From: Streptomyces sp. V3I8
GTDB lineage: Bacteria > Actinomycetota > Actinomycetes > Streptomycetales > Streptomycetaceae
DNA length: 64,000 nucleotides
Assembly: GCF_030817535.1 (NCBI RefSeq)
Contig: NZ_JAUSZL010000002.1
Location: 3,782,001 to 3,846,000, forward strand
Direction: 5' to 3'
Shown here piece after piece: positions 27,355-34,067 of this stretch (the first letter of the stretch is position 1; every line of letters starts with the position of its first letter). A program made the translations under genes and the position numbers. The notes under the pieces are model-generated. The model did no database searches and had not been told where the DNA came from. It was given only the letters and a program-made list of their open reading frames with translations.

Positions 27355-29139
27355 TCACCACGTACTCACCGTGCGCGTGTCGCGGCCCGACCTCAGTACC
27401 TTGCCGGGTACGGCCCCGGTCACCACGTCGTCCCGTATCGACTCGACGCCGTTGACCCACACGGCCCTGACGCCGATGGCCTTCGAGTCGAGGCGCGGGC
27501 TGTCCCCCGGCAGGTCGTGCACCAGGGTGGCCTTGCCGGCGTCGATCCGGTCCGGGTCGAAGAGCACGAGGTCCGCGTGGAAACCCTCCGCGATCCGGCC
27601 GCGCTCCCGGAGTCCGAAGAGCCGGGCCGGGTCGTCCGTGAGCATCTTCACCGCCTGCTCCAGCGGCACCAGTTTCCGGCCGCGCAGGCAGTCCCCGAGG
27701 AACCGGGTCGTGTACGGGGCGCCGCACATCCGGTCCAGATGGGCGCCCGCGTCCGAACCGCCGAGCAGTACGTCCTCGTGCCGCCACGTCTCCTGGCGCA
27801 GGGCCCAGGAGGCGGGGTCGTTGTCGGGCGGCATGGGCCACAGGACCGTACGCAGCCCGTCGTTGGCGCAGATCCCGACGAGGCACTCGAAGGGTTCCTG
27901 GCCTCGCTCGGCCGCGATGTCCCGTACGACCCGTCCGGTCAGGCCCTCGTTCTCCGGGCTGTACGTGTCGCCGACGACGTACCGCCCGAAGTCGGCGAGG
28001 CGGCGGAAGACGCCGGCCTCCTTCGAGCCGGCCCGCCGCAGCATGTCGGCCCTGACCCCGGGGTCCCGGAGCCTCGCGATCCGCTCGGGCACGGGGAGGC
28101 CGAGCACCTCGCCCCAGCCGGGGATGAGGTTGAGGGCGCAGAAGGTGCCCAGCGACATGTTCATCGGGGTGAGGATCGGCATGGTGAGGGCGACGACCCG
28201 GCCGCCCGCCTTCCGTGCCCGCTCGCTCGCGGACAGCTGCCGGGGCACGCGCTCGGGGACCGCGGCGTCGATGGTCAGGACGTTCCAGTTCAGGGGCCGG
28301 CCGGCCGCCGCGCTCATCTGCGCGAACAGGTCGATCTCGGCGTCGCTGAACTGGTCCAGGCACCCGGCCACGATCGCCTCGATCTGCGTGCCCTCGTGTT
28401 CGCCGACCGCCCGTGACAGCGCGAGCAGTTCGGCGGGCCGCGCGTGCCGGGAGGCGACCGGTTGCCCGTCGCCGTCGGAGTGGGTCGACGACTGGGTGGT
28501 GGAGAATCCCCACGCACCGGCGTCCATCGCCTCGTGCGCCAGCCGGACGATGGCGTCGAGTTGCTCGTCGCTCGGCTGTCCGCCCACCGCGTCCGGTCCC
28601 ATGACGTGCCGCCGCAGCGCGCAGTGCCCCACCATGAAACCGGCGTTGACCGCGATACGTCCCTCGAGGGCGTCCAGGTACTCGCCGAAGCCGTGCCAGC
28701 TCCACGGCGCCCCCTCCTCCAGCGCGATCAGGGACATCCCCTCGACCTTGGACATCATCCGCCGCGTGTAGTCGGCGTCCCCGGGCCGCGAGGGGTTGAG
28801 GGGGGCGAGGGTGAAGCCGCAGTTCCCGCCCGCGACCGTCGTCACGCCGTGGTTGAGCGAGGGCGTCGCGTACGGGTCCCAGAAGAGCTGCGCGTCGTAG
28901 TGCGTGTGGGGGTCCACGAACCCGGGCGCGAGGACGAGCCCGCGCGCGTCCTCACTCGTCCGCGCGCCCTCACCGGCGTCCCTGCCTTCACCGGCGTCTC
29001 CGGCCCCACCGGCGTCCCCGGCATCCCCGACGGCCCTGATGACGGCGATCCGTCCGTCCCGGATGCCCACGTCGGCGACGAAGGCGGCCCCGCCCGACCC
29101 GTCGACGATCCGCGCGCCCCTGATCAGATGGTCAAGCAC
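27355..29139 (-). CDS. N-acyl-D-amino-acid deacylase-family amidohydrolase
   Basis: 594 residues. Amidohydrolase-superfamily features: GFVDPHTHYDAQLFWDP (metal-binding HxH), HGVTTVAGGNCGFTLAP, VGHCALRRHVMG, and HEDVLLGGSDAGAHLD for the final Asp; N- and C-terminal strands (LIRGARIVDGSG; DLVLFDPDRID) make the small beta-sandwich. Family members hydrolyse N-acyl-D-amino acids, but many actinobacterial ones have unknown substrates. An insertion of Gly/Ala/Asp repeats (near residues 39-60) is absent from relatives and arises from simple DNA repeats. It lies in a run LLM enzyme, amidohydrolase, ALDH on one strand. Confidence 0.9.
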   Translation of the reverse strand: MLDHLIRGARIVDGSGGAAFVADVGIRDGRIAVIRAVGDAGDAGGAGDAGEGRDAGEGARTSEDARGLVLAPGFVDPHTHYDAQLFWDPYATPSLNHGVTTVAGGNCGFTLAPLNPSRPGDADYTRRMMSKVEGMSLIALEEGAPWSWHGFGEYLDALEGRIAVNAGFMVGHCALRRHVMGPDAVGGQPSDEQLDAIVRLAHEAMDAGAWGFSTTQSSTHSDGDGQPVASRHARPAELLALSRAVGEHEGTQIEAIVAGCLDQFSDAEIDLFAQMSAAAGRPLNWNVLTIDAAVPERVPRQLSASERARKAGGRVVALTMPILTPMNMSLGTFCALNLIPGWGEVLGLPVPERIARLRDPGVRADMLRRAGSKEAGVFRRLADFGRYVVGDTYSPENEGLTGRVVRDIAAERGQEPFECLVGICANDGLRTVLWPMPPDNDPASWALRQETWRHEDVLLGGSDAGAHLDRMCGAPYTTRFLGDCLRGRKLVPLEQAVKMLTDDPARLFGLRERGRIAEGFHADLVLFDPDRIDAGKATLVHDLPGDSPRLDSKAIGVRAVWVNGVESIRDDVVTGAVPGKVLRSGRDTRTVSTW

Positions 29140-29163
29140 GACAAGTCCCCTTCTCCGGTACCC

Positions 29164-29243
29164 CAGTTCTCCGGTTCTTCAGTTCTCCGGTACTCCGGCA
29201 CTCCCGTACTCCGGCACTCCGGCACTCCGGCACTCCGGCCGGA
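29164..29243. repeat. Short tandem repeats (ACTCCGGC-type)
   Basis: A run of TTCTCCGGT, then repeated GTACTCCGGC and CACTCCGGC units of 9-10 bp, fills the gap upstream of the D-aminoacylase-like gene. Confidence 0.7.
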
Positions 29244-29282
29244 CCTTTCCGGCTCACGGCACCCTCGTCCGCCCGGGGGCCC

Positions 29283-29303
29283 GGGGGCGCGGGGAACCGC
29301 GCG
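29283..29303 (+). repeat. Dispersed intergenic element, diverged inverted copy
   Basis: The plus strand reads GGGGGCGCGGGGAACCGCGCG, the reverse orientation of most copies, with ACC for ACT. It lies 35 bases past the stop of the LLM gene. Confidence 0.6.
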
Positions 29304-29338
29304 AGCGGCCACCGACGGCCCGCGGCCACCGACGAAGC

Positions 29339-30457
29339 TCAGACAGCGCCCCGGAACCGGGTGGTCCGGTGCACGGGATCCGTGTCGATCTTCGGGACGA
29401 CGTGCTCCCCGATCAGCCGGATCGTCTGCAGCGTCTCCTCCTTCGGCACCCCGACCGGCAGCCCGAACGACAGCTGGTCGGCGCCGGCCTGCTCCCACCG
29501 CTTGCACTGCGTGAGCACCTCGTCCGGATCACCGCAGATCAGCAGCTCCTCGGCGATGAGGAGTTCGATCAGTTCCTCGGTGTACTCGGGCAGCGTCTGC
29601 GGCCACACGGGGAACCCCTCGGGCCGCGGGAACGTGTCGTGGTAGCGGAAGACGAGCGAGGGCAGGTAGTGCAGCCCGCCTGCCGCGGCGATCCGTACCG
29701 CCTCGGCGTGCGTCGGCGCGCAGACCGCCGTCGTCGTCACCATCACGTTGTCGTTGACGAAGTCCCCGACCGGCTCCGCCTCGACGACGGCCGTCTTGTA
29801 CTGCTCCAGGACCCACTCCATGTCGGAGACCTTCTGCACGCTGAAGCCGAGCACCCCGAGCCCCTTGCGGGCGGCCATCGCGTACGAGGGCGGCGACCCG
29901 GCGGCGTACCACATGGCGGGGTGCGACTTCCCGTACGGCTTCGGCAGGATCTTGCGCGGCGGGAGCTGCCAGTGCTTGCCCCGGAACCCGACGTACTCGT
30001 CCTGGAGCCACATCTTCGGGAACTCGGCAATGGTCTCCTCCCAGATCTCCTTGGTGTAATTCATGTCGGTGATGCCGGGGAGGAAGCCGAGGATCTCGTG
30101 CGAGCCGGCCCCGCGTCCGCTGCCGAACTCGAAGCGGCCCTCGGTGAGATGGTCGAGCATGGCGACCTTCTCGGCGACCTTCACCGGGTGGTTGACCTGG
30201 GCGAGCGGGTTGAAGATGCCGGACCCCAGGTGGATCCGCTCGGTCGCGTGCGCCAGGTAGCCGAGGAAGACGTCGTTCGCGGAGAGGTGCGAGTACTCCT
30301 CCAGGAAGTGGTGCTCGGACGCCCAGGCGTACTTGAAGCCGGACCTGTCCGCCTGGATGACGTACTCGGTCTCCTCCATCAGCGCCTTGTGCTCGGCGAG
30401 CGGATCGGTCTCGGCCCGCTTGCCCACGTACCCCTGTACAAAGAGCCCGAATTCCAC
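29339..30457 (-). CDS. LLM-class flavin-dependent oxidoreductase
   Basis: 372 residues, luciferase-like monooxygenase fold: EFGLFVQGYVGKRAE at the start, WASEHHFLEEYSHLSAN, RIHLGSGIFNPLAQVNHPVKVAEKVAMLDHL, and GRFEFGSGRGAGSHE. The ASEHHF motif and length fit the FMN- or F420-dependent bacterial-luciferase group rather than the short F420 reductases. Two copies of the 15-bp palindrome lie 36 and 98 bases upstream of the start, so the LLM-amidohydrolase-ALDH run is likely regulated by them. Substrate not known; a hydroxylation or Baeyer-Villiger step in lipid or steroid breakdown would fit. Confidence 0.9.
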   Translation of the reverse strand: MEFGLFVQGYVGKRAETDPLAEHKALMEETEYVIQADRSGFKYAWASEHHFLEEYSHLSANDVFLGYLAHATERIHLGSGIFNPLAQVNHPVKVAEKVAMLDHLTEGRFEFGSGRGAGSHEILGFLPGITDMNYTKEIWEETIAEFPKMWLQDEYVGFRGKHWQLPPRKILPKPYGKSHPAMWYAAGSPPSYAMAARKGLGVLGFSVQKVSDMEWVLEQYKTAVVEAEPVGDFVNDNVMVTTTAVCAPTHAEAVRIAAAGGLHYLPSLVFRYHDTFPRPEGFPVWPQTLPEYTEELIELLIAEELLICGDPDEVLTQCKRWEQAGADQLSFGLPVGVPKEETLQTIRLIGEHVVPKIDTDPVHRTTRFRGAV

Positions 30458-30492
30458 GGAGGTTCACCGTCCCCTGTTCCCCTGTCCGCGAC

Positions 30493-30507
30493 CTGACGAA
30501 CCGTCAG
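30493..30507 (-). promoter_or_regulatory. Regulon palindrome, site 1
   Basis: CTGACGAACCGTCAG: perfect 6-bp arms around AAC. It is centred about 43 bases before the LLM start at 30457. Confidence 0.75.
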
Positions 30508-30554
30508 ATCCACCTGCCGCCGACTGTTGCACCGCACCCCTGGAGCGTCAAGAG

Positions 30555-30569
30555 CTGACGACCCGTCAC
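30555..30569 (-). promoter_or_regulatory. Regulon palindrome, site 2
   Basis: CTGACGACCCGTCAC, 62 bases (about six helical turns) from site 1 in the same promoter region. Confidence 0.7.
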
Positions 30570-30587
30570 ATGAGGCCGGTGAAGGGT

Positions 30588-31370
30588 TCACGGCGCGCTC
30601 ACACCCGCCAGCCACCCTCCGTCGATCACGAACGGCTGGCCGGTGACGTAGGAGGACTCATCGCAGGACAGGAAGAGGGCGAGCCGGGCCACCTCCTCCG
30701 CCCTGCCGATGCGGCCGAGCGGGACGAGCTTGCGGTAGAACCGGGCGACGGCCTCCGAGCCCGCCCCGGGGTCCGCCACCGGGTCGAGCAGGGCCGGATT
30801 GCTCATGGCGGTGTCGATCGCGCCGGGGCAGACGGCGTTGACGCGGATGCCCTTGGCGGCCAGTTCCAGCGCGGCCACGCGCGTGAGGCCGACGATCGCG
30901 TGCTTGGTCGCGCTGTACGCGCCGACGTACGCCATGCCGGTGAGCCCGGTGTACGAGGCGGTGTTGACGACGGTCCCGCCGCCGGCCGCCCCGATCTCGG
31001 GGGCCAGGGTCTTGATGCCGAGGAAGACGCCGACCTGGTTGACGCGCACGATCTGCAGGAACTCTTCGAGAGGGGTGTCGACGAGGGCGTTGAAGCGCAG
31101 GATGCCGGCGTTGTTGACGAGCCCGTCGACCTTGCCGAACGCGTCCTTGGCGACCGCCACCGCGGCCGCCCAGTCGTCCTCCCGGCCCACGTCGAGGTGG
31201 ACGTACCGGGCGCGGGCGCCCAGTTCCTCGGCAAGGGCCTTTCCCTGCTCGTCCAGCACATCGGCGAGCACCACCCGCGCCCCTTCCGCGACGAAGAGCC
31301 GGGCCTCCTGCTCGCCCTGCCCCCGGGCCGCCCCGGTGACCACCACGACCCGCCCGTCCAACCGACCCAT
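30588..31370 (-). CDS. SDR oxidoreductase, hydroxysteroid-dehydrogenase-like
   Basis: 260 residues from ATG 31370. Classical SDR: TGAARGQGEQEARLF, ADVLDEQGKALAEELG, VNNAGILRF, TASYTGLTGM and YSATKHAIVGL (catalytic Tyr/Lys), and SSYVTGQPFVIDGGW at the end. The overall pattern resembles the 3-alpha/20-beta-hydroxysteroid dehydrogenase of Streptomyces, though substrate cannot be fixed by motif alone. Downstream of the LLM gene at 31510-32451, same strand, 139 bases apart, and likely under the palindromes at 32468-32526. Confidence 0.9.
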   Translation of the reverse strand: MGRLDGRVVVVTGAARGQGEQEARLFVAEGARVVLADVLDEQGKALAEELGARARYVHLDVGREDDWAAAVAVAKDAFGKVDGLVNNAGILRFNALVDTPLEEFLQIVRVNQVGVFLGIKTLAPEIGAAGGGTVVNTASYTGLTGMAYVGAYSATKHAIVGLTRVAALELAAKGIRVNAVCPGAIDTAMSNPALLDPVADPGAGSEAVARFYRKLVPLGRIGRAEEVARLALFLSCDESSYVTGQPFVIDGGWLAGVSAP

Positions 31371-31397
31371 GACATCTCCCTGAACAGAGGGCGCCCG

Positions 31398-31418
31398 AGG
31401 GGCGCGGGGAACTGCGCG
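31398..31418 (+). repeat. Dispersed intergenic element, inverted copy
   Basis: The plus strand reads AGGGGCGCGGGGAACTGCGC then G, the exact reverse complement of copy 1. It sits 28 bases before the SDR start, and is followed by CGAACAAC direct repeats. Confidence 0.75.
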
Positions 31419-31509
31419 AACAACCGCGAACAACCGCGGACGGCCCGCGGCCGGGGACGCGGACGGGGCCGCGGCCGGGGACGAGGCCCCCGTCGTCCTC
31501 TTCGCGGCC

Positions 31510-32451
31510 CTATCCGAGGAGCGGAGCGACCCCGACCCCGAACGCCGCCATCTGGTCCGTCAGTTCGCTGCGGCTCCGCGACCGGAAGCGCACCTGGATC
31601 TGGTGGACCCCCATGTCCCGGTACGCCCGCAACGACTCGGCGATCACCTCGGGCGCGCCGCAGACCGTGCGGCGCCCCACGGCCCACCCGGGCCGCCCCA
31701 CGTACAGCGGCTCGGTGATCGCGCCGACGGTGAACGGGCCGGTCACCCCGGCCTCCTCCCGCAGTCGCCCGATCCGGTCGATCTGCGCGGGCAGCCGCTC
31801 CCGCGGGTCCCCCTGCGGCAGCCACCCGTCCCCCTTGACCGCGGCCCGCCGCACGGCGGCGGGCGAGGACCCGCCGACCCACACCGGCACCCGTTCCTGC
31901 GCGGGGCGCGGTCGCTGGCCGAGCCCTTCGAAGTCGTACAGCTTCCCGTGGTGGGAGGGGAACTCGTCGGGGCCCAGCGCGGCCCGCAGCGCGTCGACGC
32001 ACTCGTCCAGCACGGCCCCGCGCCGCTCGAAGTCCACCCCGAGCGCCTCGAACTCCTCCTGTACGTGTCCGGCGCCGACCCCCAGGAGCAGGCGGCCCCC
32101 GCTCAGGTGGTCGAGGGTCGCGTACTGCTTGGCGGTGACGAGGGGGTGGCGCAGTCCGACGACCGCGACGTGGCTGAGCAGCCGCACGCGCGCGGTGACC
32201 CCGGCGAGGAAGGCGAGAGTGGCGACGGGGTCGTACCAGACGGTGCTCATCGCCCGGGCGAGCCTGCGCGGGACGGCGACGTGGTCGCAGCTCGCGAGGT
32301 AGGCGAAGCCGGAGCCGTCGGCGGTCCGGGCGATCTCCACGAGATCGTCCGGACCGGCGTCGGCCTCCCACGCCTCGGCGTAGAGGGTGCTCTGCGACTG
32401 GACCGGCAACTGCATCCCGTACACCAGTCGCCCTTCGGGCAGGACCTGCAT
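31510..32451 (-). CDS. LLM-class F420-dependent oxidoreductase
   Basis: 313 residues from ATG 32451, chosen because GAAGGG is 8 bases upstream; GTG 32460 is an alternative. Motifs: [58 protein letters not shown], and VWVGGSSPAAVRRAA. The DHxxxP and GVGAGHVQEEFEALG patterns fit F420-dependent LLM enzymes. Two regulon palindromes are upstream, one only about 17 bases from the start codon. It probably forms an operon with the SDR gene 30588-31370. Substrate unknown. Confidence 0.9.
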   Translation of the reverse strand: MQVLPEGRLVYGMQLPVQSQSTLYAEAWEADAGPDDLVEIARTADGSGFAYLASCDHVAVPRRLARAMSTVWYDPVATLAFLAGVTARVRLLSHVAVVGLRHPLVTAKQYATLDHLSGGRLLLGVGAGHVQEEFEALGVDFERRGAVLDECVDALRAALGPDEFPSHHGKLYDFEGLGQRPRPAQERVPVWVGGSSPAAVRRAAVKGDGWLPQGDPRERLPAQIDRIGRLREEAGVTGPFTVGAITEPLYVGRPGWAVGRRTVCGAPEVIAESLRAYRDMGVHQIQVRFRSRSRSELTDQMAAFGVGVAPLLG

Positions 32452-32467
32452 GAGCGGCACCCTTCAG

Positions 32468-32482
32468 CTGACGGACCGTCAC
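32468..32482 (-). promoter_or_regulatory. Regulon palindrome, site 3
   Basis: CTGACGGACCGTCAC, 17 bases upstream of the LLM ATG at 32451, where a bound protein would block initiation. Confidence 0.75.
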
Positions 32483-32511
32483 ATTCGAGTGGGCGGCCTC
32501 CATCGTCGTAG

Positions 32512-32526
32512 CTGACGCCGTGTCAG
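32512..32526 (-). promoter_or_regulatory. Regulon palindrome, site 4
   Basis: CTGACGCCGTGTCAG; one mismatch pair in the arms. It lies 44 bases from site 3. Confidence 0.65.
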
Positions 32527-32591
32527 ACAAGACCTGTGTGCCCGACCGGCCGCGGACCGGCGGGGGTCGGCCGGGGCCGGCGGGGGCCGGT

Positions 32592-32612
32592 CGTGCAGTT
32601 CCCCGCGCCCCT
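32592..32612 (-). repeat. Dispersed intergenic element touching a stop codon
   Basis: CGTGCAGTTCCCCGCGCCCC then T. Its last base is the final base of the amidohydrolase stop codon. CGCCCC-TCA-GGGGCG forms a hairpin around the stop codon. Confidence 0.7.
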
Positions 32613-33844
32613 CAGGGGCGGGACTCCGCCCCCGCCCACAGGCCGTCCCGCGTCAGACCGAGGAGGTCGATCGCGTTGCGGCGGACGATCCGGTCGACGA
32701 CGTCGGCGTCCAGGTGGCCCATCTGGGCCTCGCCGACCTGGCGCGACTCGGGCCAGGTGGAGTCGGAGTGCGGATAGTCGGTCTCGTAGAGGACGTTCCC
32801 GGCGCCGATGGCGTCCAGGTTCCGCAGCCCGAAGGCGTCGTCGAAGAAGCAGCCGTACACGTGCTCGGCGAAGAGCTCGGAGGGCGGGCGGTGGACCTTG
32901 TCCGCGACGCCGCCCCAGGCGCGGTTCTCCGCCCAGACGACGTCCGCGCGTTCCAGGATGTAGGGGATCCAGCCGATCTGCCCCTCCGCGTACATCACCC
33001 TGAGGTTCGGGAAGCGCTCGAACTTGCCGCTCATCAGCCAGTCGACCATCGAGAAGCAGCAGTTGGCGAAAGTGATGGTGGAGCCGACGGCGGGCGGCGC
33101 GTCCGCGGAGGTGGAGGGCATCCGGCTGCTCGACCCGATGTGCATGGCGATCACCGTGCCGGTCTCGTCGCAGGCGGCGAGGAACGGATCCCACTCGTCC
33201 GTGTGGACGGAGGGCAGTCCGAGGTGCGGGGGTATCTCGGAGAAGGCGACGGCCCGTACGCCGCGCGAGGCGTTGCGCCGCACCTCCTGCGCGGCGAGCC
33301 GCGCGTCCCACAGCGGGACGAGCGTGAGCGGTATCAGCCGGCCCCGGGCCGCGGGGCCGCACCACTCCTCGACCGTCCAGTCGTTGTAGGCCCGCACGCA
33401 GAGCAGCCCCAGCTCGCGGTCCTTCGCCTCGGTGAAGGTCTGGCCGCAGAACCGGGGGAAGGTCGGGAAGCAGAGGGCGGACTGCACGTGGTTGACGTCC
33501 ATGTCGGCCAGGCGCCGCGGGACGTCGTACGAGCCCGGGCGCATCTGCTCGTACGTGATGATCTCGAGCTTGATCTCGTCCCTGTCGTACCCGACGGCGG
33601 TGTCGAGACGGGTGAGCGGGCGGTGGAGGTCCTCGTAGACCCACCAGTCGCCGATGGGCCCGTCGTCGCCGGAGCCGCCCATGACGGGAGCGAACTTGCC
33701 GCCCAGGAAGGTCATTTCCTTCAGCGGGGCGCGTACGACGCGCGGCCCCTCGTCCTGGTACCTCGACGGGAGCCGGTCCCGCCAGACGTGGGGGGGCTCC
33801 ACCGTGTGGTCGTCCACCGAGATGATCTTCGGGAAGGTCTCCAT
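32612..33844 (-). CDS. Amidohydrolase-2 family protein (ACMSD-like)
   Basis: 410 residues from ATG 33844; a longer open frame upstream is non-conserved. Features of the Amidohydro_2 (PF04909) group: ISVDDHTVEPPHVW at the N-terminus (metal site as DxH), YNDWTVEEWC, TVIAMHIGSSS, GQIGWIPYILERAD and YETDYPHSDSTWP. Relatives act as decarboxylases or hydrolases on aromatic or cyclic acids; many are linked to CoA-thioester degradation in actinobacteria. A regulon palindrome lies 20 bases upstream of the start, so this gene has its own operator. Confidence 0.9.
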   Translation of the reverse strand: METFPKIISVDDHTVEPPHVWRDRLPSRYQDEGPRVVRAPLKEMTFLGGKFAPVMGGSGDDGPIGDWWVYEDLHRPLTRLDTAVGYDRDEIKLEIITYEQMRPGSYDVPRRLADMDVNHVQSALCFPTFPRFCGQTFTEAKDRELGLLCVRAYNDWTVEEWCGPAARGRLIPLTLVPLWDARLAAQEVRRNASRGVRAVAFSEIPPHLGLPSVHTDEWDPFLAACDETGTVIAMHIGSSSRMPSTSADAPPAVGSTITFANCCFSMVDWLMSGKFERFPNLRVMYAEGQIGWIPYILERADVVWAENRAWGGVADKVHRPPSELFAEHVYGCFFDDAFGLRNLDAIGAGNVLYETDYPHSDSTWPESRQVGEAQMGHLDADVVDRIVRRNAIDLLGLTRDGLWAGAESRP

Positions 33845-33864
33845 GGTCCCAAGGTAACGCCGAT

Positions 33865-33879
33865 CTGACGGAGCGTCAG
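33865..33879 (-). promoter_or_regulatory. Regulon palindrome, site 5
   Basis: CTGACGGAGCGTCAG: perfect 6-bp arms around GAG, 20 bases before the amidohydrolase start. Confidence 0.75.
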
Positions 33880-34067
33880 CTCCCTGGAGGCGGTTGCCGG
33901 AATGCCGGGACCGCGCCCCGCGGTTGCGACGACGGGGTGTGGGCCCTGTGAGGGCTTGCGTGAATCTCGCATGGCGGCCTGTGATCGGTGTCTCCCACGG
34001 CTGACGCATCCGCCATGAACAAGGCAAACTGGCCTGGTTGTCATGACGGTTCGGCAGGGGGACAGCG

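Noticed and set aside
26297..28771. 824-codon plus-strand frame opposite ALDH and D-aminoacylase-like genes
   Set aside because: Shadow ORF; the catalytic motifs of both enzymes are on the minus strand.
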